DNA of 64,000 nt. Origin: Salinibacter altiplanensis (GTDB lineage Bacteria > Bacteroidota > Rhodothermia > Rhodothermales > Salinibacteraceae). Positions 55,020 through 63,267 of the stretch are shown here, one piece after another (position 1 is the first letter of the stretch; each line of letters starts with the position of its first letter). The notes below the pieces were generated by a model. That model made no database searches, was not told the DNA's origin, and saw nothing but the letters and a program-made list of their open reading frames with translations. The translations under genes and the position numbers were made by a program. The stretch spans positions 62,001-126,000 of the forward strand of contig NZ_NCQY01000004.1 in NCBI RefSeq assembly GCF_002894645.1, written 5' to 3'.

Positions 55020-55925
55020 ATGGCACACGACATGCTCTTCCGCGGCGCCGCCCCCGCTCTCGTCACTCCTTTTACGCCCGACGATGCGGTCGACGAAGCC
55101 GCCTTCCGCCGCCTGATCGATGCACAAATTGAGGGCGGCGTCTCCGCCCTCGTCGTACTGGGCACCACCGGTGAGAACCCCACGATTACGGAGGACGAAC
55201 GCCGCCGGATCGTAGATGCCGCCCTGAAGGCGGCGGACGGACGGGTGCCCGTCGTCGTTGGCACCGGCACGAACAACACCGACGAAAGTGTCGCCTTCTC
55301 GAACGCAGCGGTGGACGCCGGGGCCGATGGCCTGCTGGTGGTGGGGCCCTACTACAACAAGCCCTCCCAGGCGGGCTTCGCGGCCCACGTTCAGACCATC
55401 GCGGCGGCCGCCGAGGCGCCGATTATTCTCTACAACGTGCCCGGTCGCACGAGCTTCAACATCGCTCCCGAAACCGCGCTGCACCTGGCCGAGGAAGTGC
55501 CCCAGGTGGCCGGGATCAAGGAGGCCTCCGGCGAGATCGAACAGATCGACGACCTTCTGGCCCACCGACCGGACGGCTTTGGCGTCTACTCGGGCGACGA
55601 TGAGATGACACTGCCCCTTCTTGCCATGGGGGGCGATGGGGCGGTCTCTGTCATTAGCAACGCCCTTCCGGAGCACTTCTGTGAGCTCGTGGAGGCGGGG
55701 CTCAACGACGACCTGGCAACGGCCCGCGAACGACATGCCGAACTGCTTCCGGCCATGCGGGCCTGCTTCCTGGAGACGAACCCGGTGCCCATCAAAGATG
55801 TCTGCGCCGCGCTTGGCTGGATGGAGCCGCACGTGCGCTTGCCCCTCACGCCGATGGACGAGCGGTCTGCGGTTCGCCAGCACGTGCTGTCGGCGTTCGA
55901 CGACCTGATTGACGTCGCCGCCTGA
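55020..55925 (+). CDS. dapA: 4-hydroxy-tetrahydrodipicolinate synthase
   Basis: 301-residue Schiff-base aldolase condensing pyruvate with aspartate semialdehyde. Signatures: FRGAAPALVTPF-like RGAAPALVTPFTP, VVLGTTGENPTI, the Tyr of ILYNVPGRTSFN, and the catalytic Lys in VAGIKEASG. C-terminal EPHVRLPLTPM is typical. Downstream partner of dapB; convergent with mreD. Confidence 0.96.
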   Translation: MAHDMLFRGAAPALVTPFTPDDAVDEAAFRRLIDAQIEGGVSALVVLGTTGENPTITEDERRRIVDAALKAADGRVPVVVGTGTNNTDESVAFSNAAVDAGADGLLVVGPYYNKPSQAGFAAHVQTIAAAAEAPIILYNVPGRTSFNIAPETALHLAEEVPQVAGIKEASGEIEQIDDLLAHRPDGFGVYSGDDEMTLPLLAMGGDGAVSVISNALPEHFCELVEAGLNDDLATARERHAELLPAMRACFLETNPVPIKDVCAALGWMEPHVRLPLTPMDERSAVRQHVLSAFDDLIDVAA

Positions 55926-55971
55926 TGCGGCCCCGCTCCGTCTCTTTGTCTCGTACCGGCACGAGGGCTCC

Positions 55972-56439
55972 TCACCGCGCAAACAGCGCACCCATTCCGC
56001 CCACGACGGCCGTGTAGCAGGCCGAGCCGAGCCACAGGCCGTACAGCAAAAAGCCCGTTGTGGCCTGGGTCTGCAGTGCAATGAGCGCAACAAAGAGTCC
56101 GTTGTGCAACAGGGCCACCACGAGACTTCCCAGCAGGGCCTGCTGCGGCCGGATGATGAGGGGCGTATGCTCTTCTACCGCAAACCGGCCCACCAAAAAC
56201 CCAATCAGGGCCTTGGCGAACATGTGGATGCCCCATGTGCCGTAGGCCACGTCCAGGGCAAGCCCCAGTCCCGCCCCCGTCAGCGTGCCGCGCCGTCGCC
56301 CCTCCCGCAGCGCGTACCATCCGAGGAAAAGGAGCACGGCGTCGGGGTACGCTCCGTAGATCCGCAGGCGACCCACAATGAGCCATTGCAGCCCAAAGAC
56401 CCCAATCGCAGCGAGAAGTCGACGGGCAGAACGCGACAT
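55972..56439 (-). CDS. mreD: Rod shape-determining protein MreD
   Basis: 155-residue hydrophobic protein with about five membrane segments. The pattern VGRLRIYGAYPDAVLLFLGW, REGRRRGTLTGAGLGLALDV and GTWGIHMFAKALIGFLVGRF fits MreD, which anchors the elongation complex with MreB and MreC. No mreB or mreC gene is in the window, so this mreD is detached from the usual mreBCD operon or its partners lie elsewhere. It follows dacB by ~48 bases. Confidence 0.8.
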   Translation of the reverse strand: MSRSARRLLAAIGVFGLQWLIVGRLRIYGAYPDAVLLFLGWYALREGRRRGTLTGAGLGLALDVAYGTWGIHMFAKALIGFLVGRFAVEEHTPLIIRPQQALLGSLVVALLHNGLFVALIALQTQATTGFLLYGLWLGSACYTAVVGGMGALFAR

Positions 56440-56487
56440 ACAACCAAAGAAACAACCGACGCGACGTGTGGGGAGCCTGCGGGGCCG

Positions 56488-57930
56488 TCAGGACGGGGGG
56501 GCCGTCAACAGCCGAACGATGTCGTCCATTGTGTGGGTAATCTGGTAGGACGGGCCGGTGTAGTTGTTGGCGAACAGGACAAACGCCACACTTCCCCCGT
56601 CCGGACGCTCGGCGTATCCGCTCAGCCCTCGGATGAAGGCCAGGGACCCGGTTTTGGCCTGTACGGGCGTTTGGCCCAGACGCCTGCTGAGCGTGGTGTT
56701 GCGTTCTCCCCCCCGCGCAATCGACGCCCGAAAGGCCTCCCCCGCCGCATGGGCATCCATGCGGGCAAGGAGCCCCCGGAGGGATCGGGGCGTGACGAGG
56801 TTTTTGCGGGACAGTCCGGACCCATCGTTGAGGGAGAGTGCCCGCGTGTCGATGCCGGCCCGCCGCAGAAACGACTCCGTGCGCTGGATGCCTCCCCGTA
56901 TGGATCCGCCCCATCCGTATGTACGAAGGATTTGCTCCGCGTAAAAGTTGTTGCTGCGCTTATTGGTCTCGGTGACGATCTCGGCCAGTGGAGGCGACAC
57001 GTATACAAACAAGGGGGATCCCTCCTCGCGACCCCCATCGAGTGCATCGGCGTCGACGAGTTCCAGGTCCGTCTCGATGCCGGCAGCCCGAAGACGCTTC
57101 CGAAAGATGCGGAGCGTGAAGGCCGTCGGATCACTCACCGGCACGTTGCGCACCCCTCCGTAGGACCGTGCGACCGAGCCGGTCAGCACAATCTTGTTCG
57201 TGGAAAAGGTGCGATTGATTAACAACGTGCTTCCCCGCCACCGCTCGCTCGTCACGGCTTCGTTCTGCACCGACAGCACGCCCTCGGGCTGGATGCGCAC
57301 CTCGGGCGGGGCCCCTGGCTTCGTGGCTCGGACCGTGACGGGCACCGTGTTGTCCCGATAGCTCAGCCCCCCGGCACGGACGCCGATCTGTTGGCCCTTT
57401 TGCCGGGTCAAGTACCCGACGCTCCAGCCGTCCGGGTAAAAGCCATCCAGAAACTCTTGGTCGTCTCCGATGAGACGCCCTTCAATCCGACGGACCCCCA
57501 TCTCGGCCAGCCGATTCGCCCACTCGCGAAGGGGATCCGTGCGCTTCAGGGCCGTGCTCCCAAACGTCGGATCTCCAGATCCAACGAGGCGCAAATCTCC
57601 CCGCATCACCGAGTCCTGGGTCGTTCCGTTGAAGGAAAGCGTCGTCTCGTACCGGTGCTCGGGCCCCAGCAAATCGAGCGCCGCCGCCGTCGTGAAGAGT
57701 TTCTGGTTGGATGCCGGCAGAAATCCTTTGTTCTCGTTTCGTTCGTACAACAGGCTGTCTGCCTCGAGGTCGTAGACGCTAATCCCCCAGAACGCGTGGG
57801 CAGCACGGGGCTCTTGCAGCAGCGAATCGATTCGGGCCGGAAGGGGCTGGGCAACGGCTCGTTTCGGCAGAGCCCCCGCCACGAGCAAAATCCCGACTAC
57901 AAGAACGCATCGGTGATGCATATACGGCAA
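56488..57930 (-). CDS. dacB: D-alanyl-D-alanine carboxypeptidase/endopeptidase (PBP4, S13)
   Basis: 480-residue penicillin-binding protein. After a Sec signal peptide (CVLVVGILLVAGALPKRAVA), the three active-site motifs are present: SxxK in PASNQKLFTTAAAL, SxN in KRSNNFYAEQIL, KTG in QAKTGSLAFIRG. The long insertion domain after SxxK is typical of class C PBPs. It trims peptide stems or cleaves cross-links in peptidoglycan. Start is ATG 57930, with ATG 57921 possible. It precedes mreD on the same strand. Confidence 0.95.
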   Translation of the reverse strand: MPYMHHRCVLVVGILLVAGALPKRAVAQPLPARIDSLLQEPRAAHAFWGISVYDLEADSLLYERNENKGFLPASNQKLFTTAAALDLLGPEHRYETTLSFNGTTQDSVMRGDLRLVGSGDPTFGSTALKRTDPLREWANRLAEMGVRRIEGRLIGDDQEFLDGFYPDGWSVGYLTRQKGQQIGVRAGGLSYRDNTVPVTVRATKPGAPPEVRIQPEGVLSVQNEAVTSERWRGSTLLINRTFSTNKIVLTGSVARSYGGVRNVPVSDPTAFTLRIFRKRLRAAGIETDLELVDADALDGGREEGSPLFVYVSPPLAEIVTETNKRSNNFYAEQILRTYGWGGSIRGGIQRTESFLRRAGIDTRALSLNDGSGLSRKNLVTPRSLRGLLARMDAHAAGEAFRASIARGGERNTTLSRRLGQTPVQAKTGSLAFIRGLSGYAERPDGGSVAFVLFANNYTGPSYQITHTMDDIVRLLTAPPS

Positions 57931-58084
57931 GCAGTTGAGGTCGCAAACGCGGACGGCGGCTGGAACCTTCCTTTATGATCCATGGTTTCTTGCTTCTGGA
58001 AGAGCGGTGCCTTTCGGCTTCTGAAACGCACTGCCTTCGTCCCTGCCTCGGCGTGTCGCCCTGTACTTAGGCCCCCTCTGCTCC

Positions 58085-58330
58085 ATGCCCAATCCTTCTC
58101 GGCGCCAGGATCAATCCGGGACGCTTGTCTTCGGAAACTGGAACTACGTGCTCTTGCTGATCGGTGTGGCACTTATCGTGGTGGGCTTCACCGCCATGTA
58201 CCTTGAGGGGGCGTACCAGGGCTTTGTTTCTCTGTACGTCGCCCCACTTCTCATCGTGGGCGGGTACGCCGAAATCATCTATGCTCTTCTGTGGGCGCCC
58301 GACGAGCCCTCCACGGCGGAGAATCAGTAG
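58085..58330 (+). CDS. DUF3098 family small membrane protein
   Basis: 81-residue protein with two membrane helices: NYVLLLIGVALIVVGFTAM and LYVAPLLIVGGYAEIIYALL. The motif FGNWNYVLLLIG near the start and the spacing match DUF3098, a small membrane family common in Bacteroidota and often near cell-division or envelope genes. Function unknown. Its stop codon abuts the end of the convergent NamZ gene with no gap. Confidence 0.82.
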   Translation: MPNPSRRQDQSGTLVFGNWNYVLLLIGVALIVVGFTAMYLEGAYQGFVSLYVAPLLIVGGYAEIIYALLWAPDEPSTAENQ

Positions 58331-59647
58331 CTAGCGGCGTGCGCTCTCCACTCCGTAGAGCAGAGCGGGAGTTCGTCGGTCGCGGAAGGCCGACACCGCC
58401 TCCGTCCACGATGCAATGATTGCCTCCGGGGACGCACCGCCCCGGAGCTGCGTCAACAACCGATCGGTTCCCGCCAGTCGCGTAAGATGATCGGGCCGGC
58501 TCACGAACGCGGTGTCGCCTCGCGCCTGTGCGCGCTGATGGAGGGCATGGAGGGCATGCAGGCCAACCTTCACCGGCTCTACGGCGCGCCGGTCCGTTAC
58601 GCGCACCTCAAAACCGTGCAGCCGTTCTCCCTCGAACCGAGGCGCCGGGGCTCCGGGGACGGATCGGGGCGTGAAGGCGGTCGTGTCCACCGCCACCCCG
58701 GCCAGATTGCGAGCGCGGAGCGTATCGACCACCTGCTGTGCCGCCGCCGGCGACCACGGCACGCCAATCTGGCGAAATGGAGCGTCCGTCCCCCGTCCCT
58801 CACTCACACGCACACCCTCAAAGAAGCACATTCCTGGGTACAGCAGCGCAGTCTCCCAGGTCGGCAGATTGGGGCTTGGGGGCCTCCAGTCCCGCCCCGT
58901 GTCTGGCCATTGCATGTCGCGCGACCAGCCTTTCATTTCTACCACCGACAAGTCGAGTGCCCCGACGCCCGGGAGCAGCTGTTCGGCCTGGATGTAGCGG
59001 GCCAGTTCCCCAATCGTCAGGCCGTATGTGATCGGGATTGGATAGCGCCCCACGAACGAGGAATAAGCGGGCTCCAGAACAAAGCCGTCCGCGTGCGCCC
59101 CTCCCAGTGGGTTTGGGCGGTCGAGCACCACGAACGACAGTTCAGCCTCGGCGGCCGCCTGCATCGACAGGCCCATCGTGGTGATGTACGTGTAGAACCG
59201 GGCGCCCACGCCCTGCACATCAAACACGAGAGCGTCGAGGCCCGCGAGCATTTCCGGCGTCGGCCGACGCGTGTCGCCATAGAGGCTATAGACCGGGGTC
59301 CCCGTCCGGGAGTCACGGTCGTCCTCCACGGCCTTTCCGGCCCCCACCGTTCCCCGAAACCCGTGCTCCGGCGCAAAGATGGCCTCGAGCTCCACCGTGG
59401 GGGCCGCCGCAAGCCGATCCGCCAGGTGCGCGGTGTCGACCCGCGTCGTGTGATTGGCAATCAGCCCCACTCGCTGGCCGGACAGGGACGCAAAGTCATT
59501 CTGGGCCAGCACTTCGGCCCCCACCCGGACCGGTGCCGTCTTCTCTTTCGGGGCACACCCGACCAGCATCGCAGCCATCATCCCCAAGAGCAACAGCCCG
59601 CGCCGCCCCCAATCCCACACGCGAAGAAGATCCAGCAAGACACTCAT
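58331..59647 (-). CDS. DUF1343 lipoprotein, NamZ-type exo-beta-N-acetylmuramidase homologue
   Basis: 438-residue exported lipoprotein (lipobox MLVGCAP). The DUF1343 core is intact: VGLIANHTTRVD, IFAPEHGFRG, YSLYGDTRRPTPEML, VFDVQGVGARFYTYITTM, VLDRPNPLGG, NLPTWETALLYPGMCFFEG and SEGRGTDAPFRQIG. The family includes NamZ, which releases MurNAc from the non-reducing ends of muropeptides. It would recycle or digest peptidoglycan outside the cytoplasm. Its ATG overlaps the ndk stop by four bases (ATGA), implying translational coupling. Confidence 0.9.
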   Translation of the reverse strand: MSVLLDLLRVWDWGRRGLLLLGMMAAMLVGCAPKEKTAPVRVGAEVLAQNDFASLSGQRVGLIANHTTRVDTAHLADRLAAAPTVELEAIFAPEHGFRGTVGAGKAVEDDRDSRTGTPVYSLYGDTRRPTPEMLAGLDALVFDVQGVGARFYTYITTMGLSMQAAAEAELSFVVLDRPNPLGGAHADGFVLEPAYSSFVGRYPIPITYGLTIGELARYIQAEQLLPGVGALDLSVVEMKGWSRDMQWPDTGRDWRPPSPNLPTWETALLYPGMCFFEGVRVSEGRGTDAPFRQIGVPWSPAAAQQVVDTLRARNLAGVAVDTTAFTPRSVPGAPAPRFEGERLHGFEVRVTDRRAVEPVKVGLHALHALHQRAQARGDTAFVSRPDHLTRLAGTDRLLTQLRGGASPEAIIASWTEAVSAFRDRRTPALLYGVESARR

Positions 59648-60081
59648 GTATTGGCTGTATTGGCGACGATCTCGTGTTCGGGAAAGAAGTAGCCGGTCTC
59701 TTTCTGCCCGTTCGACGGGGAATCGGACCCGTGGACGATGTTTTCCTGGATGGATCCGGCAAAGTCACTCCGGATGGTTCCCTCCGCGGCCTCGTCCGGA
59801 TCGGTGGCCCCGATCAGTGCACGAAAGTCCGCGATGGCATCTTCCTTTTCGAGGACGACGGGCACGCACGGCCCGCCCGACATGAAGTCGGTCAGGTCGT
59901 CGAAGAACGGCTTGTCCTCATGCACCGCGTAGAAGCCTTCGGCCTCCGCCTTCGACATGGTGATCATCTTCATCGCGCGGATCTGAAACCCAGCGTCCTG
60001 AATGCGACGAAGAACCTCGCCAACCTTTTCCTTGCGGATGCAGTCGGGCTTGAGAATGGCTAGTGTGCGCTCAAGGGCCAT
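59644..60081 (-). CDS. ndk: Nucleoside diphosphate kinase
   Basis: 145-residue NDK equilibrating NTP pools. ATG 60081 starts MALERTLAILKPDCIRK; the phospho-histidine lies in NIVHGSDSPSNGQKE, and RxLIGATDP-like FRALIGATDPDEA is present. The longer open frame upstream lacks family sequence. Its TGA overlaps the ATG of the NamZ-like gene. An upstream promoter candidate is at 60145-60173. Confidence 0.97.
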   Translation of the reverse strand: MALERTLAILKPDCIRKEKVGEVLRRIQDAGFQIRAMKMITMSKAEAEGFYAVHEDKPFFDDLTDFMSGGPCVPVVLEKEDAIADFRALIGATDPDEAAEGTIRSDFAGSIQENIVHGSDSPSNGQKETGYFFPEHEIVANTANT

Positions 60082-60144
60082 AGCTATGAGAGTGTTGGAG
60101 TGTGAGAAATGGTGAAACGGCGTTGGTCGTAGAGTTGCAGCTTC

Positions 60145-60173
60145 AATACAACTTTTCACCTGCAAGCTGACAA
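60145..60173 (-). promoter_or_regulatory. Possible promoter of ndk
   Basis: On the minus strand, TTGTCA (60168-60173) and TGTATT (60145-60150) are separated by 17 bases, about 65 bases upstream of the ndk ATG. The first hexamer fits a -35 box well, the second matches only four of six -10 positions. Rhodothermota promoter rules are not well known to me, so this is tentative. Confidence 0.3.
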
Positions 60174-60352
60174 ACGTAAAGTACGGGATACAGGCCTCTT
60201 TGCCTTCCCGCTGGTGTTAGTCATCCGTGAATCCCCAGGGCCCGCTCGTAACGAGTATGCCATCCACATTTCTTCCTCTGCCTCCCTGGCAACAGGACTC
60301 CCCCGCATGCATTGGAGACGCCCTGTTCTTCTCATAAGTCCTTTCTGAACCC

Positions 60353-60913
60353 GTGTCAAGTTCCAATCACGCAACCATCGGGGGCGGCTGCTTCTGGTGC
60401 TTAGAAGCGGTCTACGAAGAGGTGAGCGGCGTCACAGACATTGTCTCCGGCTACGCCGGGGGCCACGTCCAGAGCCCCTCGTACCGGCAGGTCTGCAGCG
60501 GCACCACCGGCCACGCCGAGGTGGTACAGCTCACCTACGACCCGTCGGGGATCGAGTACCAGGACCTCTTGGAGGTTTTCTTTACCACTCACAACCCGAC
60601 CACCAAGGATCGGGAGGGGGCCGACGTGGGCCCGCAGTACCGCTCCATCATTCTCTACCACGACGACGAGCAGCGCGAGACTGCCGAGAGCCTCATCGAA
60701 AATTTGGAGGCCGACGGGGTCTTCGGCGATCCAATCGTGACTGAGGTGGAGCCCCTCGACACCTTTTACCGGGCCGAGGACAAGCACCAGGACTACTACG
60801 AGCGGAACTCGTCGCAGCCCTATTGCCAGACCGTCATCTCGCCGAAGGTAGCCAAGCTCCGGAAAAAGCACGCCGACAAGCTACAGGGACAGGCCACAAG
60901 TCCCTCGTCCTAA
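60353..60913 (+). CDS. msrA: Peptide-methionine (S)-S-oxide reductase MsrA
   Basis: 186-residue enzyme reducing the S-epimer of methionine sulfoxide. The catalytic motif is GGCFWCLEAVYEEV near residue 12. YAGGHVQSPSYRQVCSGTTGHAE, FFTTHNPTT and KHQDYYERNSSQPYCQTVISPK complete the family, the last holding a resolving Cys. The start is a GTG at 60353, the only start upstream of the catalytic Cys. Stand-alone gene, separate from msrB. Confidence 0.96.
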   Translation: MSSSNHATIGGGCFWCLEAVYEEVSGVTDIVSGYAGGHVQSPSYRQVCSGTTGHAEVVQLTYDPSGIEYQDLLEVFFTTHNPTTKDREGADVGPQYRSIILYHDDEQRETAESLIENLEADGVFGDPIVTEVEPLDTFYRAEDKHQDYYERNSSQPYCQTVISPKVAKLRKKHADKLQGQATSPSS

Positions 60914-60968
60914 CCTCAGAAGAGATGGGCAGGAGACCCGTGGACATCCGTCTGGTGGGAGCGCAGCG

Positions 60969-61745
60969 TCACTGCCGGGCGAGTCCGAGCGTCATGAGGT
61001 AGAGGGCCTCGGCCCCAGCCTCAGCCAGCGTTTCCCCGGCGGCCACGGCCGTAGAGCCGGTCGTGAGCACATCGTCGACCAGCAGCCAGTGTCCGTGGGC
61101 CGCCGCCGGGTCGGCCGCAAAAGCGTCACGGACATTGCGCCAGCGCGCCTCTCGGTCGAGGCCGGTCTGCGAACGAGTGGGGTGCGGTCGGGTCAAAAGA
61201 TCAGGACGGTCGGAACAGCCCAGTGCCTCGCCCGCCCCTTCTGCAAGTGTGGCACTCTGGTTATACCCCCGCTCCAATCGGCGCGTCCTGTGAAGTGGCA
61301 CCGGCACCACGCCCTCCGGGATGGGATGCCGCTCCGCAAAAGCCTCCCCCATGAGTCGCCCCAGCGGAACCCCGTAGTGCGGGCGGTTTTGGTACTTGAG
61401 CGCGTGCTGGACGGCCTGTAGGGCTCCCCCTTTGTCAAAGATCCACAGGGCGAACGCCCCCTCAAACACTCCCTTCCCGGCCGGCAGCCGATCGAGCCGG
61501 GCGGCCACCTCCATCTCGGGCGCCCGCTCCAGCGACCGCAGGCATGTTGGGCAGAGCGGAAGCCGCGGCGACTCCGCCCGCCCCCCACACCCGAGGCACC
61601 GCGGCGGATAGAGGACGTCAAGAAGGCCCCGCGCACAATCACGCAAAACCGGAGGAACCCGCAAGAAACCAGACGGTCGCTCGAACATCTCGGGCGTCTC
61701 CCCTCTGATCGGCGCTTCCACCAACCCAAAGGGGGCTATTTTCAA
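60969..61745 (-). CDS. ComF-family phosphoribosyltransferase
   Basis: 258-residue ComF-type protein. A zinc-ribbon-like N-terminus (CLGCGG, CPTC) is followed by GVFEGAFALWIFDKGGALQAVQ and a PRT domain with PRPP loop LLVDDVLTTGSTAV. PVPLHRTRRLERGYNQS and SQTGLDREARWRNVRDAF are classic ComF signatures. ComF acts in DNA uptake in competent species; elsewhere its role is unclear. ATG 61745 or 61688 (MFERPSG) could be used. Confidence 0.92.
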   Translation of the reverse strand: MKIAPFGLVEAPIRGETPEMFERPSGFLRVPPVLRDCARGLLDVLYPPRCLGCGGRAESPRLPLCPTCLRSLERAPEMEVAARLDRLPAGKGVFEGAFALWIFDKGGALQAVQHALKYQNRPHYGVPLGRLMGEAFAERHPIPEGVVPVPLHRTRRLERGYNQSATLAEGAGEALGCSDRPDLLTRPHPTRSQTGLDREARWRNVRDAFAADPAAAHGHWLLVDDVLTTGSTAVAAGETLAEAGAEALYLMTLGLARQ

Positions 61746-62094
61746 AAAATACTGTTGACAGGACGCTTCTCTTCTCCTTTGGCAGTGTATAGGTTCTTGT
61801 GTATGGAGTCAACATGAAGAGATGTTCGGGGCCGTCAGCGTAGTCAAAACCGGATCCAGTTCAACGAAGCCTGTTTGTCAAGGGGAGCGGATCCGAGGCC
61901 GTAAAGGAACCCGTCCTTGTTCGGCCGGCCTTGAATCGAGGTCGGAGCGGCGAAGGGATGTGTTCTCGCCCCAACGTCTCTTCCGAGGGCTCTGCACACA
62001 TCGTGCACTCCGGCACACGCCGTGCTGAGTGAGCGTTTCGACGATTAGTAGCCGTCCACCTCCGTTCCTCGCCCTCCGATTGTCGATTCTCTCG
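61746..62094. other. Divergent intergenic region, ComF / QTMAN-like gene
   Basis: About 350 bases. The first ~70 bases beyond the ComF start are AT-rich and include a TTGACA-like hexamer at 61753-61758, but no well-spaced -10. Open frames across 61820-62030 are basic and lack family features. No RNA recognised. Confidence 0.4.
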
Positions 62095-63243
62095 ATGAAC
62101 GTTCTTGCCCTCGAACCCTGGTACAGCGGGTCTCGCCGCCACTTTTTGAATGGGCTTGCCGAGCACAGCACTCATGATGTCCGACGGGTGACCATGCCGG
62201 GGCGGTTTTGGCAGTGGCGAATGGAAGGCGGGGGCGTGACCTTGGCCCAGAAGGTGCGTTCGGTCGTAGACGAGGGCTTCCGGCCCGACCTGCTTTTTGT
62301 GACGGACATGGTCAACCTGCCCGCCGTGTTGTCGCTGGCCCGCCCCTGCCTCGACGACGTGCCGACCCTCGCCTACTTCCACGAAAACCAACTCACCTAT
62401 CCGGTGCCCCCCAGTGAAGAGGGGAAGCGGGCCTACGCCGTCACGAATTACCTCTCGGCCCTGGCCGCCGACCGGGTCGTGTTCAACACACAGTCGCACT
62501 TCGACGAGTTTATCGAGGCGCTTCCGCAACTCCTCCGCGACTTCCCGGACTTTACGAACATGCACACCGTGCGCGACATCCGCGACAAGAGCACGGTGCT
62601 TCATCCCGGGATCGACCTTGCGGCCCACGACGAGTACAGGGACACGGGCCGCACCTCTCCCGGCACGGCCCCGCCCGTCGTGCTCTGGACCCAGCGGTGG
62701 GAGCACAACAAGAACCCATCGGGCTTTTTTCGGATGATGAATCGGCTCAACGACGCCGGGGTGCCGTTTCGGCTCATCCTAGCCGGCGAGCACTTTCGCG
62801 AACAGCCGGAAGAGTTTGAGCGGGCCTTCGAACGCTACGCCGGTCGCATTCTCCACTACGGCTACGCCGAGGACTTCGATGCGTACAGCCGTCTGCTGCA
62901 CCGGGCCGACGTGGTCGTCTCCACGGCCCGCCACGAGTTCTTTGGAAAGGCCATTCAGGAGGCTATCTACTGCGGCTGCCACCCGGTCCTGCCCAATCGC
63001 CTCAGCTACCCGGAGCTGATCCCCGAGACGCACCACCGCCCTCTTCTCCACGCCCCCATCCTCTACGAGGACGAAGACCATCTTTTCGGGGTGCTGCGAT
63101 CGATTCTGGAACGCGAGGAGCGGCCCCTCCCCCCCGACACGCTTCACCAGATGCCCGAGCCGCTCGACTGGCGCACCCACGCCGAAGGCTACGACGAGCT
63201 GTTCGAGGCGACGGCGTCGGAGCCCGCTGCGGTGGCGGCGTGA
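62095..63243 (+). CDS. tRNA-queuosine alpha-mannosyltransferase homologue (QTMAN/GTDC1, DUF3524)
   Basis: 382-residue glycosyltransferase with the DUF3524 N-terminal domain of the eukaryotic QTMAN enzyme. Matching landmarks in order: LEPWYSGSRRHFLNGL, LFVTDMVNLPAVLSL, LAYFHENQLTYPVP, ALAADRVVFNTQSHFDEF, VVLWTQRWEHNKNPSGFF, ILHYGYAEDFDAYSRLL, ADVVVSTARHEFFGKAIQEA and IYCGCHPVLPNRLSYPELIP. In animals the enzyme adds mannose to queuosine-34 of tRNA-Asp. ATG 62095 begins exactly at MNVLALEP. Whether the bacterial protein modifies queuosine, and with which sugar, is inference. Confidence 0.88.
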   Translation: MNVLALEPWYSGSRRHFLNGLAEHSTHDVRRVTMPGRFWQWRMEGGGVTLAQKVRSVVDEGFRPDLLFVTDMVNLPAVLSLARPCLDDVPTLAYFHENQLTYPVPPSEEGKRAYAVTNYLSALAADRVVFNTQSHFDEFIEALPQLLRDFPDFTNMHTVRDIRDKSTVLHPGIDLAAHDEYRDTGRTSPGTAPPVVLWTQRWEHNKNPSGFFRMMNRLNDAGVPFRLILAGEHFREQPEEFERAFERYAGRILHYGYAEDFDAYSRLLHRADVVVSTARHEFFGKAIQEAIYCGCHPVLPNRLSYPELIPETHHRPLLHAPILYEDEDHLFGVLRSILEREERPLPPDTLHQMPEPLDWRTHAEGYDELFEATASEPAAVAA

Positions 63244-63245
63244 GT

Positions 63246-63267
63246 CTCTCCCTTGTTAGAGGGAGAG
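63246..63267 (+). terminator. Hairpin at the end of the QTMAN-like gene
   Basis: CTCTCCCT (63246-63253) and AGGGAGAG (63260-63267) form a perfect 8-bp stem with a six-base loop, two bases after the stop codon. It overlaps the 3' end of the convergent gene and has no T-run, so it is only a weak terminator candidate. Confidence 0.35.

Noticed and set aside
61753-61758. TTGACA-like -35 box near the ComF start
   Set aside because: The nearest TATA-like hexamer is ~27 bases away, too far for a standard promoter.
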